Part shown: positions 6,129-15,287 of the stretch, one piece after another
Numbering within the stretch: position 1 is the stretch's first letter
Layout of the letters: every line of letters starts with the position of its first letter
The notes under the pieces: generated by a model
What the model saw: the letters and a program-made list of their open reading frames with translations, nothing else
The model's database searches: none
What the model was told of the DNA's origin: nothing
Program-made: the position numbers and the translations under genes
Source of the DNA: Pseudorhodobacter antarcticus
Lineage (GTDB): Bacteria > Pseudomonadota > Alphaproteobacteria > Rhodobacterales > Rhodobacteraceae
Reading direction: 5' to 3'
NCBI GenBank assembly: GCA_945860375.1
Contig: CAMAQR010000070.1
Location: forward strand, 1-16,910
DNA length: 16,910 nucleotides

Positions 6129-7634
6129 TTACAGCATATCTGCGGGCAACAGTGCCTCTGGCAGGTTTTGATAGCTGACGGGGCGCAGCCAACGTCGGAT
6201 TGACAGCGTGCCCACCGACGTCGCACCAAAGTTGGTGCTGGCCGGATAGGGTCCACCATGCACCATCGCCTCGGACACCTCGACGCCCGTCGGGAAACCA
6301 TTGGCCAACACCCGGCCCGCCTTGCGTTCCAGCACCGGCAGCAGGGCAAGTGCTGCGGGATAGTCGGCAGCATCGACATGCAGGGTGCAGGTCAACTGGC
6401 CTTGCAGGCTGTGCGCAATCGCCAGCATTTCGGCCGCATCGCGGGCGCGCACAATCAGACCCAGCGGGCCGAACACCTCTTCACCCAAGACGTGATTGGC
6501 CAACCAATCCGCGCCCGACACTTCGAACAGATAGGGCGTCGCCTGGCGCAGGTCGCAGACCGAGGTCAGCACCTGCTGCACGCCTGCGGTGGCCGCAATC
6601 CGGTCGCGTCCCGCACGATAGGCTGCTGCGATGCCATCTGTCAGCATGGTTTGCGCGGCAATGGGGGCAATGGCGGCCTTGGCGGCATCCATGAAGGCCT
6701 GCGATTCTGGCCCGTCGATCACCACGGCAATGCCGGGGTTGGTGCAGAACTGCCCCGCGCCCATGGTCAGGGACCCGGCCCAACCAGCTGCAATTTGCGC
6801 GCCACGGTTGGCGGTGGCCGCGGGCAAAAGGAACATCGGGTTCACGGAACCAAGCTCGCCAAAGAACGGGATCGGCTCGGGGCGCTGTGCGCACAGATCA
6901 AAGAGGGCGCGGCCCCCGGCAAGGGATCCGGTAAAGCCCACGGCCTTGATCAGCGGATGTTGCACCAGTGCCTCACCCACGTCACGCTTGCCGCCTTGGA
7001 CCAACGAAAACACCCCGTCCGGCAGGTTGCAAGCCGTGATGGCAGCGGCGATGGCCTGTGCCACAATTTCACCCGTGCCGGGATGGGCGGAATGGCCTTT
7101 GACCACAACGGGACAACCTGCGGCCAAGTCGCTGGCGGTGTCGCCGCCCGCGACCGAAAACGCGAGCGGGAAATTGGAGGCTCCGAACACCGCCACCGGA
7201 CCAATGGGCCGCTGGATCAACCGGATTTCAGGCCGGGGCATTGGCTTGCGATCGGGCAAGGCGGCGTCGGTGCGCAGATCGAGATGGGCTTTTTCGCGGA
7301 TATGCGCGGCGAACAGACGCAATTGACCGGTGGTGCGGCCACGTTCGCCTTCCAGCCGTGCGGTCGGCAGGCCGGTTTCAGCGGTTCCGATTTCGGTGAT
7401 CTCGGCCCCGCGCGCGTCGATTTCCGTGGCGATGCGTTCCAGGAACAAGGCGCGCTGCTCGCGTGTGGTGGCGGCATAGGCCGGGAAGGCTGCTTCGGCG
7501 GCACGGCAGGCGGCGTCGATATGGGCGGGAGTGCCGACGGCAAAGGGTTTCGCGTCACCAGTGGCGGGTGACGATTGGAAGCTTGTGTCGCCCGCGACCC
7601 ATTGGCCCGCGATGAAGTGATGTCCGGTCAGCAT
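6129..7634 (-). CDS. 2-oxoglutarate-semialdehyde dehydrogenase (aldehyde dehydrogenase family)
   Basis: From ATG 7634 the product has 501 residues, the usual family length. It resembles NADP-dependent alpha-ketoglutaric semialdehyde dehydrogenases, which oxidise 2,5-dioxopentanoate to 2-oxoglutarate, the last step of the non-phosphorylative pentose route. Aldehyde dehydrogenase landmarks are present: oxyanion Asn154 (GASNFP), cofactor-binding Lys179 (VVKGHSAHP), general base Glu260 (FFGELGSVNP) and nucleophile Cys297 (GQFCTNPG). AAAGGA lies upstream of this ATG; an upstream in-frame start at 7733 would read through the hairpin spacer and is rejected. The gene is last in the minus-strand sugar operon, 108 bases after the sugar dehydrogenase. 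Other semialdehydes cannot be excluded, but the neighbours make this substrate the best choice. Confidence 0.88.
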   Translation of the reverse strand: MLTGHHFIAGQWVAGDTSFQSSPATGDAKPFAVGTPAHIDAACRAAEAAFPAYAATTREQRALFLERIATEIDARGAEITEIGTAETGLPTARLEGERGRTTGQLRLFAAHIREKAHLDLRTDAALPDRKPMPRPEIRLIQRPIGPVAVFGASNFPLAFSVAGGDTASDLAAGCPVVVKGHSAHPGTGEIVAQAIAAAITACNLPDGVFSLVQGGKRDVGEALVQHPLIKAVGFTGSLAGGRALFDLCAQRPEPIPFFGELGSVNPMFLLPAATANRGAQIAAGWAGSLTMGAGQFCTNPGIAVVIDGPESQAFMDAAKAAIAPIAAQTMLTDGIAAAYRAGRDRIAATAGVQQVLTSVCDLRQATPYLFEVSGADWLANHVLGEEVFGPLGLIVRARDAAEMLAIAHSLQGQLTCTLHVDAADYPAALALLPVLERKAGRVLANGFPTGVEVSEAMVHGGPYPASTNFGATSVGTLSIRRWLRPVSYQNLPEALLPADML

Positions 7635-7663
7635 GGATGCGTCCTTTTGTGGGAAAGCGCCGG

Positions 7664-7675
7664 GGGGTTTTCCCC
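7664..7675. repeat. GGGG-TTTT-CCCC hairpin in the leader of the aldehyde dehydrogenase gene
   Basis: GGGG (7664-7667), a TTTT loop and CCCC (7672-7675) form a short hairpin about 30 bases before the ATG. It sits next to the longer hairpin at 7683-7701, so the transcript spacer holds two hairpins in a row. Confidence 0.35.
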
Positions 7676-7682
7676 AAGCAAC

Positions 7683-7701
7683 GTATTTGCTTTGCAAATA
7701 C
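7683..7701. repeat. Perfect inverted repeat GTATTTGC-TTT-GCAAATAC
   Basis: Eight perfect base pairs with a 3-base loop lie in the 108-base spacer between the sugar dehydrogenase and the aldehyde dehydrogenase. Possible roles are mRNA processing, attenuation or protein binding. No U-run follows in the operon direction, so a simple intrinsic terminator is unlikely. Confidence 0.5.
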
Positions 7702-7714
7702 TTGCCCAGACCCC

Positions 7715-7739
7715 TTTGGGATATTTGAGCCAATGTGAA
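7715..7739 (+). repeat. Copy 1 of an intergenic TGGGATATTT...CCAA..TGAA motif
   Basis: TGGGATATTT (7717-7726), then CCAA and TGAA, matches the arrangement at 16495-16517 in the same orientation. Both copies follow a hairpin and lie outside coding sequence. I recall similar GGGATATTT-type sequences recurring between genes in Rhodobacteraceae; their function is not known to me. Confidence 0.4.
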
Positions 7740-7742
7740 TGG

Positions 7743-8663
7743 CTAGAAGTGAAAAGCTTCGGTGATGTCGCGGCGGCCCAGTGTCAGCGCGTCGGCGACA
7801 TGGGTCATGGGGGCGAGGTCTACGTCGGATGCTTTCGCATGGACCAGTTCGGCCATGCGGGCGTAAAGTGCGGGGTATTCGTCCATGATGGTATTGGCCC
7901 CTTTGCCAGCTTGGCCACCGATTTCCAGCACATTGCCGCCCATGCGCAGGGCCATCGGACCTGCATTGGTGTCGATCTCGATATCCCAGGTCTGCGGGCC
8001 GTGCTGCCGCCAATCGAAATCTGCCGTGACGCCTCCCGAAAAGGTCAGCGTCGCCGCAATCGGGGTTTGACGGTTGGCGGGGAAGGTCAGGGTGGCGGCG
8101 GTCATATGCACGGGGGCGGGCAGAATCTCGGTCAGGATCGACAAGGCGTTGATGCCCGGATCAAACACGCCCATGCCGCCCGGTTCAAACACCCAGTCCT
8201 GTCCGGGGTGCCATTTGCGCACATCTTCGCGCCATGTGATGTGGGCGCGGGTGATGGTTTTGTCGGCCAGCCATGCCTTGGCGGGCGCGACCGCATGCGC
8301 CATCCGGCTGTGCCAGGTGGTGTAAAGGGTCAGGCCCTTGGACGCGGCCAATGAGGCAAGTGCGTGCACCTCGGCCAAGGTGGCACCGGGTGGTTTTTCC
8401 AGCATGACGTGCCGCCCCGCCAGCAGCGCGGCTTGGGCATAGTCAAAGCGCGGCACGGGGGGCATACACAGCGATACCGTCCCAATGTCAGGCCGCGCGG
8501 CCAGCATTGCGGCGAAATCGGTATGGGATTCAATGCCCTCGACAGTGCCGACCCGCGACACCGTTGCAGCCAGTTCCCAATCCGGGCTGGCGGCCAGTGC
8601 TGGCACATGCTGATCCCGCGCGATCTTGCCAATGCCGATCAGGGCGATTTTCTGCCGTGCCAT
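7743..8663 (-). CDS. Gfo/Idh/MocA family D-galactose / L-arabinose 1-dehydrogenase
   Basis: The product has 306 residues from ATG 8663. Residues 5-15 (KIALIGIGKIA) form the dinucleotide-binding Rossmann loop, and EKPP (89-92) carries the conserved active-site Lys90 of the family. The stretch TWREDVRKWHPGQDW...GMGVFDPGINALS (about 143-175) with Asp168 matches rhizobial D-galactose 1-dehydrogenases. Such enzymes oxidise the C1 hydroxyl of L-arabinose, D-galactose or D-fucose to the lactone with NAD(P)+. The ATG overlaps the dehydratase stop codon by one base (TGATG), so the two are probably translationally coupled. Substrate choice between arabinose and galactose cannot be read from sequence; the downstream enzymes favour arabinose. 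An alternative TTG start one codon earlier is unlikely. Confidence 0.87.
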   Translation of the reverse strand: MARQKIALIGIGKIARDQHVPALAASPDWELAATVSRVGTVEGIESHTDFAAMLAARPDIGTVSLCMPPVPRFDYAQAALLAGRHVMLEKPPGATLAEVHALASLAASKGLTLYTTWHSRMAHAVAPAKAWLADKTITRAHITWREDVRKWHPGQDWVFEPGGMGVFDPGINALSILTEILPAPVHMTAATLTFPANRQTPIAATLTFSGGVTADFDWRQHGPQTWDIEIDTNAGPMALRMGGNVLEIGGQAGKGANTIMDEYPALYARMAELVHAKASDVDLAPMTHVADALTLGRRDITEAFHF

Positions 8664-10405
8664 CAATGCGAGTCCTTGCCCACCGGGTTGCCGCGCGTGC
8701 CTTTCAGGAAGTCGAGGTCAGCCCCGGTATCGGCGCCCTGCACATGCTGTTGATGCAGCCAGGCGTAACCGCCGTCGGCCACGACATGGCTCGGCTGCCA
8801 TTTCGCCAGCCTCGCTGCCATTTCGGCATCGGAGATATCGACATGCAGGCGGCGGTTCGGCACATCCAATTCGATCATGTCGCCATTCTGCACCACGGCC
8901 AAAGGTCCGCCCGCCGCCGCTTCGGGCGAGGTGTGCAGCACCACGGTGCCAAAGGCTGTGCCCGACATGCGCGCATCGGAAATGCGGACCATGTCGGTGA
9001 TGCCCTTGCGCAGAACCTTGGGCGGCAGACCCATATTGCCAACCTCGGCCATGCCCGGATAGCCCTTCGGACCGCAGTTTTTCAGAACCATGACGCAGGT
9101 TTCGTCGATATCCAGCGCCTCGTCGTTGATCTTGGCCTTGTAATCGTCGATGTCTTCAAACACCACGGCGCGGCCCCGGTGGACCATCAGCGCAGGCGTC
9201 GCGGCAGAGGGTTTCAACACGGCCCCTTTCGGCGCAAGGTTGCCCTTCAGCACCACCACGCCGCCCGATTGGGTCAGCGCCTTTTCGGCGGGCAGGATCA
9301 CGTCTTCATTGTGATTGATGACGTCCTTGACCTGATCCCAAGCGGTTTCGCCCGACACGGTCAGCGCGTCCTTGTGCAGCAAACCCGCTTCGCCCAGACG
9401 TTTGATCACCACGGGCAGGCCGCCAGCGTAAAAGAATTCCTCCATCAGGTATTTGCCCGACGGCATCAGGTTCACGATTGTTGGCACGTCGCGCCCGCAA
9501 CGGTCCCAGTCTTCCAGCGTCAGATCAATGCCGACCCGGCCCGCAATGGCCAAAAGGTGGATCACGGCGTTGGTGGACCCGCCAATCGCGGCATTGGTGC
9601 GGATGGCGTTTTCAAACGCCTCTTTCTTCAGAATGTCGGACGGTTTCAGATCATCCTTGACCATCTGCACGATGCGACGCCCCGTCAGCTGCGCCATCAC
9701 GCGGCGACGCGAATCCACCGCCGGAATGGCGGCATTGCCCGAAAGCGCCATGCCCAAAGCCTCGGCCATACTTGCCATCGTGGACGCGGTGCCCATGGTG
9801 TTGCACGAACCGGGACTGCGCGACATCGACGCCTCGGCCTCCATGAACTCCTCTTTCGTCATCGTCCCGGCCTTCACCGCCTCAGAGAATTTCCAAAGGT
9901 GGGTGCCAGAGCCCACACGTTCGTTCTTGTAATAACCGTTCAGCATCGGCCCGCCCGTCACGATAATCGACGGCAGATCAGTGGACGCCGCAGCCATCAG
10001 CAGCGAAGGCGTGGTCTTGTCGCACCCGACCAGCAGCACGCAGCCATCCATGGGTTGGCCGCGCATCTGTTCTTCAACCGCCATCGCGGCCAGATTGCGG
10101 AACATCATCGCCGTGGGGCGGAAGGCGGATTCGCTGGTTGAAAACACCGGCACTTCCACCGGGAAACCGCCCGCCTCATAGATGCCGTTCTTCACCCGCT
10201 GCGCCAGATCATTCAGATGGGCGTTGCAAGGCGTCAGTTCAGACCATGTGTTCAGGATGCCGATCACCGGGCGGCCATCGAAAAGGTCCGGCGGGAAGCC
10301 TTGGTTCTTCATCCAGCCACGGTGATAGATGTTGTCCTTGCTGCTGCCGCCAAACCAGGTTTGCGAGCGCAGTTTGCGGGGCCATTCGGCGGGCTTGAAG
10401 GTCAT
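8663..10405 (-). CDS. L-arabinonate dehydratase (IlvD/Edd family)
   Basis: The product has 580 residues. It removes water from L-arabinonate to give 2-keto-3-deoxy-L-arabonate using a [2Fe-2S] cluster and Mg2+. Cys60 (ELTPCN), Cys128 (VGCDK) and Cys201 (GSCNTMGTAS) are the expected cluster ligands. Lys130 is the metal-bound carbamylated lysine position and Ser481 (DARMSGTAFG) is the catalytic serine. These are each one residue beyond the positions known for the Rhizobium leguminosarum L-arabinonate dehydratase, which supports that subfamily over dihydroxyacid dehydratase (IlvD) or Edd. AAGGAT precedes the ATG. It follows gguC by 7 bases and overlaps the sugar dehydrogenase by one base. Activity on D-fuconate or D-galactonate is possible. 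Confidence 0.9.
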   Translation of the reverse strand: MTFKPAEWPRKLRSQTWFGGSSKDNIYHRGWMKNQGFPPDLFDGRPVIGILNTWSELTPCNAHLNDLAQRVKNGIYEAGGFPVEVPVFSTSESAFRPTAMMFRNLAAMAVEEQMRGQPMDGCVLLVGCDKTTPSLLMAAASTDLPSIIVTGGPMLNGYYKNERVGSGTHLWKFSEAVKAGTMTKEEFMEAEASMSRSPGSCNTMGTASTMASMAEALGMALSGNAAIPAVDSRRRVMAQLTGRRIVQMVKDDLKPSDILKKEAFENAIRTNAAIGGSTNAVIHLLAIAGRVGIDLTLEDWDRCGRDVPTIVNLMPSGKYLMEEFFYAGGLPVVIKRLGEAGLLHKDALTVSGETAWDQVKDVINHNEDVILPAEKALTQSGGVVVLKGNLAPKGAVLKPSAATPALMVHRGRAVVFEDIDDYKAKINDEALDIDETCVMVLKNCGPKGYPGMAEVGNMGLPPKVLRKGITDMVRISDARMSGTAFGTVVLHTSPEAAAGGPLAVVQNGDMIELDVPNRRLHVDISDAEMAARLAKWQPSHVVADGGYAWLHQQHVQGADTGADLDFLKGTRGNPVGKDSH

Positions 10406-10412
10406 GATATCC

Positions 10413-11402
10413 TTAAAGGGCGGTGACAGTGACGGGGGCTTGGGCGGGTGCTACCGCCAGCGGGTTTTGCAGCGGCAGCCCAAAGGCGGGCACTTCGATT
10501 TCAAACACATCGCCAGCCTGCGCGGCAATCCCATCGGCAAACGACAGGGTTGCGGTGCCGAACATATGCACATGCACATCACCGGGCGTGCAGAACACAT
10601 CGTATTTGAAGTGGTGGTGTTCCAGATTGGCATAGCTGTGTGACATGTTCGCCTCACCTGACAGGAACGGCTTTTCCCAGATCACCGCACCATCGCGTTT
10701 GATGCGTGAGGCGCCGCGAACATCGGCGGGCAAGGCGCCAATCAGAATTTCAGGGCCAAAGGACGCCGGGCGCAATTTGGAATGGGCGAGGTAAAGGTAG
10801 TTGATCCGTTCGGTGACATGGTCCGAAAACTCATTCGCCAATGCCCAGCCGATGCGAAAGGGCTGGCCACTCGGGCCGATGATGTAGATGCCCGCGATTT
10901 CAGGCTCTTCGCCACCGTCCAGCGCGAATCCGGGCGAGGTCAGCGGTTGGCCATGTGCCACCGCCGAATGACCGTTGCCCTTGTAGAACCATTCTGGCTG
11001 CACCCCGACCTGACCCGGCGCAGGGCGGCCGTCCTTCAGGCCCATCTGAAACATCTTCATGCTGTCGGACAGGGTTTCGGCGCCCTGCAGTTTTGCATGC
11101 ATGGCGTCGCGCGCCGAAGCCGACCCCAGATGCGTCAGCCCGGTGCCAGTCAGGTGCATATGCGACGGATCGGGATGGGTGACGGGCAGGGTCAAGCGAC
11201 CCTCGGCGGCCAGGCGGGGCAGATCGACCGCCTCACCCAAGCCATGCGCGGCGATGACCACGGAAAGAGAGCGGCCCGTCGCAATCGCTTCGGACGCCAA
11301 CGCATAGGTGCTGGTCGCCCCCTTGACGATGGCGGCCTCGGACCCGTCGCGCAGCACAACGGCAATAGACCCATCCGCTTGGATGATTTGGGAAATCAGC
11401 AT
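10413..11402 (-). CDS. gguC: GguC/AraD1-type FAH-family 2-keto-3-deoxy-L-arabonate dehydratase
   Basis: This 329-residue protein has the fumarylacetoacetate-hydrolase-like fold in its C-terminal two thirds. The likely divalent metal ligands are Glu166 and Glu168 (GGEEPEIAG) and Asp194 (ANEFSDH). It resembles GguC of Agrobacterium, encoded next to chvE-gguAB, and the 'AraD1' family that converts 2-keto-3-deoxy-L-arabonate to 2,5-dioxopentanoate. Its place between the transporter genes (7 bases after gguB) and the arabinonate dehydratase (7 bases before it) fits that step exactly. An aldolase-like activity giving pyruvate and glycolaldehyde has also been described for other arabinose routes, but the presence of the semialdehyde dehydrogenase points to the dehydratase reaction. 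The start ATG at 11402 has no close rival. Confidence 0.86.
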   Translation of the reverse strand: MLISQIIQADGSIAVVLRDGSEAAIVKGATSTYALASEAIATGRSLSVVIAAHGLGEAVDLPRLAAEGRLTLPVTHPDPSHMHLTGTGLTHLGSASARDAMHAKLQGAETLSDSMKMFQMGLKDGRPAPGQVGVQPEWFYKGNGHSAVAHGQPLTSPGFALDGGEEPEIAGIYIIGPSGQPFRIGWALANEFSDHVTERINYLYLAHSKLRPASFGPEILIGALPADVRGASRIKRDGAVIWEKPFLSGEANMSHSYANLEHHHFKYDVFCTPGDVHVHMFGTATLSFADGIAAQAGDVFEIEVPAFGLPLQNPLAVAPAQAPVTVTAL

Positions 11403-11409
11403 GACCGCC

Positions 11410-12591
11410 TCATTTGTTCTTGTTGTACACGTCGAAGATGACGGCGGCGAGAAGCACCAAGCCCTTGATTACCTGTTGGTAATCAATCCCAATGCCCAGA
11501 ATGGACATGCCGTTGTTCATCACGCCCTTGATCAGCGCGCCGACGACGACGCCTAGAATTTTGCCAACACCGCCCGACATCGACGCGCCGCCGATGAACA
11601 CCGCCGCGATGACGTCCAGTTCAAAGCCGCCACCCGCCTTGGGGGTCGACGAGTTGAGCCGCGCTGCCACGATCATGCCCGCCAAAGCCGCCAGAACGCC
11701 CATGTTGCAAAAGGTCAGGAACACCAGTCGGTCGGTCTTTATCCCCGACAGTTTGGCCGCCTTCTCATTGCCGCCCAGCGCATAGATGCGCCGCCCGGTC
11801 GTGGTGTTTTCGGTGAAGAATGCGTAAAGCACCGTCAGGATCGACAGGATCACCACCACATTCGGCAGCCCCCGGAACGACGCCAGCTTGTAGCCGACAA
11901 ACATCAGCGCCGCCGCAACGATGAAATTGCGGATGGTGAAAATCACCAAAGGTTCCGGCTCCAACCCGAATTCTGCATCCCGGTTGCGCGCACGCCAGCC
12001 AAGGAACACGATCACCGCCGCCGCAATCGCCACCACGATGATGGCCGTGACGTTCGGCTTGCCGCTGCCAACTAGGTCGGGAATGAACCCGGTAGACAGT
12101 GACTGAAACGCCTTCGGAAACGGACCGATATTCTGGCCGTTCAACAGCCACAGCGTCAACCCGCGAAACACCAGCATCCCTGCCAGCGTCACGATAAACG
12201 ACGGAATCCGCCAATAGGCGATCCAGTACCCCTGCGCCGCACCAATCAGCAGACCGACGATCAGACAGGCGGGCACCACGGCGATCACCGGCCAATCCAG
12301 ATTGACCGTCAGCACAGCCGCCACAGCGCCGGTAAAGCCGACGACCGAGCCAACCGACAGATCAATATGCCCCGCCACGATCACCAGCAGCATCCCCAGT
12401 GCCATGATGATGACGTAAGAGTTTTGCAGGAACAGGTTGGTGATGTTCTGCGCCGACAGGAAATCGACGTCCAGCACGACCCGCACGATGATGGTGAAGA
12501 ACAGCACAATGGCGACCAACGCCATCATCATGCCGTTTTCACGCAAATGCCCGCCCAGATGCGCGCCTAAGCCCTTTTTCTCCGCCATCAT
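11410..12591 (-). CDS. gguB: Sugar ABC transporter permease GguB
   Basis: This 393-residue polytopic inner-membrane protein has many hydrophobic segments (for example 22-40, 58-73, 100-118, 182-198 and 243-258), as in the RbsC/XylH/MmsB permease family. [14 protein letters not shown] (73-86) is the family signature near the sugar path, and [12 protein letters not shown] (273-284) is the cytoplasmic loop that docks on the ATPase. It would form the membrane pore for sugar delivered by ChvE and work with GguA. The ATG overlaps the gguA stop as ATGA, with GGAAAGG just upstream, so translation is coupled. An internal ATG two residues on is equally possible as a start. Confidence 0.92.
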   Translation of the reverse strand: MMAEKKGLGAHLGGHLRENGMMMALVAIVLFFTIIVRVVLDVDFLSAQNITNLFLQNSYVIIMALGMLLVIVAGHIDLSVGSVVGFTGAVAAVLTVNLDWPVIAVVPACLIVGLLIGAAQGYWIAYWRIPSFIVTLAGMLVFRGLTLWLLNGQNIGPFPKAFQSLSTGFIPDLVGSGKPNVTAIIVVAIAAAVIVFLGWRARNRDAEFGLEPEPLVIFTIRNFIVAAALMFVGYKLASFRGLPNVVVILSILTVLYAFFTENTTTGRRIYALGGNEKAAKLSGIKTDRLVFLTFCNMGVLAALAGMIVAARLNSSTPKAGGGFELDVIAAVFIGGASMSGGVGKILGVVVGALIKGVMNNGMSILGIGIDYQQVIKGLVLLAAVIFDVYNKNK

Positions 12592-14147
12592 GCAGCCTTT
12601 CCAGCTTTGTTGGACCCGGTCGTGGTGGGATCATCACTTTTCAGAATCAACGCCATGATGCGTTCCTGACTGGCTTCTGCACCGCTTAATTCGCCCACCA
12701 GACGGCCTTCGTTCATCACATAGATGCGGTCGCACATGCCCAGCAGTTCCGGCATTTCCGAACTGATCATCACCACGCCACGCCCCTGCGCGGCCAGATC
12801 GTTCATGATCGCATAAATCTCGAACTTTGCGCCGACGTCGATGCCGCGCGTGGGTTCATCGAGGATCAGCACCTGCAGATCGGTGAACAGCCATTTCGAC
12901 AGCACCACCTTTTGCTGATTGCCGCCCGACAGGTTCACCACCTTCTGGAACACGCCGGGCGTGCGGATGGCCATGGCGGTGCGATAACCCTCCGCCACCT
13001 GCGTTTCGCGGCGCTTGTCCAGCACACCGCGCAGCGACACGCCCATCAGGTTGGCCAGCGTGATGTTGCGCACAATGGGTTCATCCAGCACCAGCCCAAG
13101 CACCTTGCGATCCTCTGTCACATAGGAAAGCCCTGCCGCGACGGCTTTGGAAACGGTCGAGGTATCGACCACCTTGCCGCTCATCTTGACGGTGCCGGAA
13201 ATCCTTGTGCCATAGCTTTTGCCAAACAGGCTCATCGCCAGTTCGGTGCGTCCTGCCCCCATCAGCCCGGCAATGCCGACAATCTCACCCTTGCGCACGG
13301 TAAAGGCGGCGTCGCGGATCATCTGGCGGTCTTTTTGCTCGGGGTGCCAGACGTTCCAGCCTTCGACCTCCAGCAACGTGTCGCCAATGTCAGGCGTGCG
13401 TTCGGGATAGCGGTGCGCCATGTCGCGGCCGACCATATCGCGGATGATGCGGTCTTCGGAAATCTCGGATTTGGTCAGCGTGGAGACTGACGCGCCATCG
13501 CGGATGATGGTGATACGGTCGGCCACACGGTTAATCTCGTTCAGCTTATGGCTGATCAGGATCGAGGTGATGCCCTGCGCCTTCAACTCCAACAGCAAAT
13601 CGAGCAGCTTCTGGCTGTCATTTTCCTGCAAGGCGGCGGTGGGTTCGTCCAAGATCAACAGGCGCACGTCTTTGGCCAGCGCCTTGGCGATTTCGATCAG
13701 TTGCTGCTTGCCGACGCCCAGCTTTTCCACCTTGGTCGAAGGCGCCTCATAAAGCCCCACCTTCGCCAGCAATGTTTCGGTTTTCTGGAACGTCTGGGGC
13801 CAGTTGATCACGCCGTTCTTCGCCACCTCATTGCCCATGAACAGGTTCTCGGCAATCGACAGCAGCGGCACCAGCGCCAGTTCCTGATGGATGATGATGA
13901 TGCCTTTCGCCTCGGAGTCCGAGATCGAGCGGTTCATCAGGGTCGCCCCGTCATACAGGATTTCACCCTCATAAGATCCATGCGGATAGATGCCCGACAG
14001 CACCTTCATCAGGGTGGACTTGCCCGCGCCGTTTTCGCCGCAGATCGCATGAATCTCTCCCGCCTTGACGGTCAGGTTCACATTGTCCAGCGCGCGCACG
14101 CCGGGGAAAACTTTGCTGATCCCCCGCATTTCCAGAAGTGCCGTCAT
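12588..14147 (-). CDS. gguA: Sugar ABC transporter ATP-binding protein GguA
   Basis: The protein has 519 residues from ATG 14147 and two ABC domains, as in RbsA/XylG/MglA. Domain 1 has Walker A GENGAGKS (38-45), Q-loop Gln88, a degenerate signature LGVGKQQ (143-149), Walker B LLILDEP (163-169) and switch His200. Domain 2 has a degenerate Walker A GLMGAGRT (294-301, Lys replaced by Arg), a canonical signature LSGGNQQK (406-413) and Walker B VLILDEP (426-432). This asymmetry is normal for monosaccharide importers. GGGGGAAG lies upstream of the chosen ATG. The in-frame GTG at 14183 would start inside the hairpin and is less likely. The gene is second in the operon, separated from chvE by a terminator-like hairpin. 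Confidence 0.92.
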   Translation of the reverse strand: MTALLEMRGISKVFPGVRALDNVNLTVKAGEIHAICGENGAGKSTLMKVLSGIYPHGSYEGEILYDGATLMNRSISDSEAKGIIIIHQELALVPLLSIAENLFMGNEVAKNGVINWPQTFQKTETLLAKVGLYEAPSTKVEKLGVGKQQLIEIAKALAKDVRLLILDEPTAALQENDSQKLLDLLLELKAQGITSILISHKLNEINRVADRITIIRDGASVSTLTKSEISEDRIIRDMVGRDMAHRYPERTPDIGDTLLEVEGWNVWHPEQKDRQMIRDAAFTVRKGEIVGIAGLMGAGRTELAMSLFGKSYGTRISGTVKMSGKVVDTSTVSKAVAAGLSYVTEDRKVLGLVLDEPIVRNITLANLMGVSLRGVLDKRRETQVAEGYRTAMAIRTPGVFQKVVNLSGGNQQKVVLSKWLFTDLQVLILDEPTRGIDVGAKFEIYAIMNDLAAQGRGVVMISSEMPELLGMCDRIYVMNEGRLVGELSGAEASQERIMALILKSDDPTTTGSNKAGKAA

Positions 14148-14162
14148 CGTCTTCCCCCCCGG

Positions 14163-14204
14163 AAAAAACCGTGTCCGCCCCACGGGAGCGGGGGACGGAC
14201 ACGG
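14163..14204 (-). terminator. Intrinsic terminator or attenuator between chvE and gguA
   Basis: Read on the minus strand, CCGTGTCCG (14204-14196) pairs perfectly with CGGACACGG (14177-14169). Four further G-C pairs inside follow one bulged base, and a loop of about 8-9 bases closes it. The stem is followed directly by six T residues (14168-14163). This has all the parts of a Rho-independent terminator. Placed just after the binding-protein gene, it probably lets most transcripts stop after chvE, so the receptor is made in excess over GguA and GguB. It may also protect the 3' end of chvE mRNA. Confidence 0.75.
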
Positions 14205-14216
14205 AAACCGACCTGA

Positions 14217-15287
14217 TTACTGCAGCTGATCTGCGGTGTAATAGCCCGAACCTACAAGGAGTTCCTCATAGTTCGACACGTTCACCGGCAGCGGCTCCAG
14301 CAGGTAGGATGGCACGACTTTGACGCCGTTGTCATAGGTTTTGGTGTCGTTGATTTCCGGTTCCGAACCCGAAACCAGCGCATCGACCATCTTCACGGTG
14401 ACGCCAGCCAAGGTGCGGGTGTCTTTGAAGATCGACGAATACTGCTCGCCCGCGACCATCGATTTGACGGACGGAATCTCGCAATCCTGACCGGTGACGA
14501 TTGGCATTTTCAGATCGCCCGACCCATAGCCTACGCCCTTGACCGACGACAGAATGCCGATCGACAAGCCATCATACGGCGACAGCGCGCCATGCAGGGC
14601 CTTGTCGCCGTAGTTGGCCGACAGCAGGTTGTCCATGCGCGACTGGGCAACAGCACCATCCCAACGCAGGGTACCAACCACGTCCATGCCCATCTGGCCC
14701 GACGGAATGGCGATGCTGCCGTCTGCAATCAGCGGGTCCAGAACCGACATCGCGCCATTGTAGAAGAAGAAGGCGTTGTTGTCGTCCGGGCTGCCGCCAA
14801 ACAGTTCGACGTTCCACGGCTTTTGGTCCGGGAAGCGCTCTTTCAGGCCTTCGACCAGCGAGGTCGCCTGCTGCACGCCGACTTTGAAGTTGTCGAAAGT
14901 GGCGTAGTAGTCAACCGAACCCGAGTCGCGGATCAGGCGGTCATAGGCGATGACCTTGATGCCAGCGGCGGCGGCGTTGTCCAACGCGTTCGACAACGTG
15001 GTGCCGTCGATAGCGGCGATGACCAGAACCTTCACACCCTTGGTGATCATGTTCTCGATCTGGGCCAGTTGGTTCGGGATGTCATCTTCTGCATATTGCA
15101 GATCAGTGCCATAGCCCGCTTCGGTGAACTGCTTGACCATAGACTCGCCGTCCGAGATCCAGCGTGCCGAAGATTTGGTCGGCATCGAAATGCCGATGGT
15201 GCCTTTGTCTTGCGCAAAAGACGGGACTGCGACAGAAGCCGTCGCAGCCGCCACAAGCGCCAAAAGCGCCCGACGTGATAGGTTCAT
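14217..15287 (-). CDS. chvE: Periplasmic multiple-sugar-binding protein ChvE
   Basis: The protein has 356 residues from ATG 15287, matching the family length. A signal peptide (1-25, [11 protein letters not shown]...VPSFA) is followed by a mature part starting [23 protein letters not shown], the typical opening of ChvE-like receptors. [29 protein letters not shown] is the family core, and [32 protein letters not shown] matches the C-terminal lobe. In Agrobacterium, ChvE binds D-galactose, L-arabinose, D-glucose and related sugars and feeds GguAB. No virA-like sensor is in the window, so a transport role is the simple reading. A perfect GGAGGA sits just upstream of this ATG; a longer frame reaching 15416 would cross the promoter region and lacks support. 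It is the first gene of the operon. Confidence 0.92.
   Translation of the reverse strand: MNLSRRALLALVAAATASVAVPSFAQDKGTIGISMPTKSSARWISDGESMVKQFTEAGYGTDLQYAEDDIPNQLAQIENMITKGVKVLVIAAIDGTTLSNALDNAAAAGIKVIAYDRLIRDSGSVDYYATFDNFKVGVQQATSLVEGLKERFPDQKPWNVELFGGSPDDNNAFFFYNGAMSVLDPLIADGSIAIPSGQMGMDVVGTLRWDGAVAQSRMDNLLSANYGDKALHGALSPYDGLSIGILSSVKGVGYGSGDLKMPIVTGQDCEIPSVKSMVAGEQYSSIFKDTRTLAGVTVKMVDALVSGSEPEINDTKTYDNGVKVVPSYLLEPLPVNVSNYEELLVGSGYYTADQLQ

Noticed and set aside
7635..7733. Extended start of the aldehyde dehydrogenase (33 extra residues)
   Set aside because: The extension is translated hairpin spacer. The ATG at 7634 has AAAGGA upstream and gives the standard family length.
8507..10141. 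Long open frame (544 codons) on the plus strand opposite the arabinonate dehydratase gene
   Set aside because: The sequence is rich in His, Arg and Gln with no domain. It mirrors the codon bias of the strongly supported dehydratase on the other strand.
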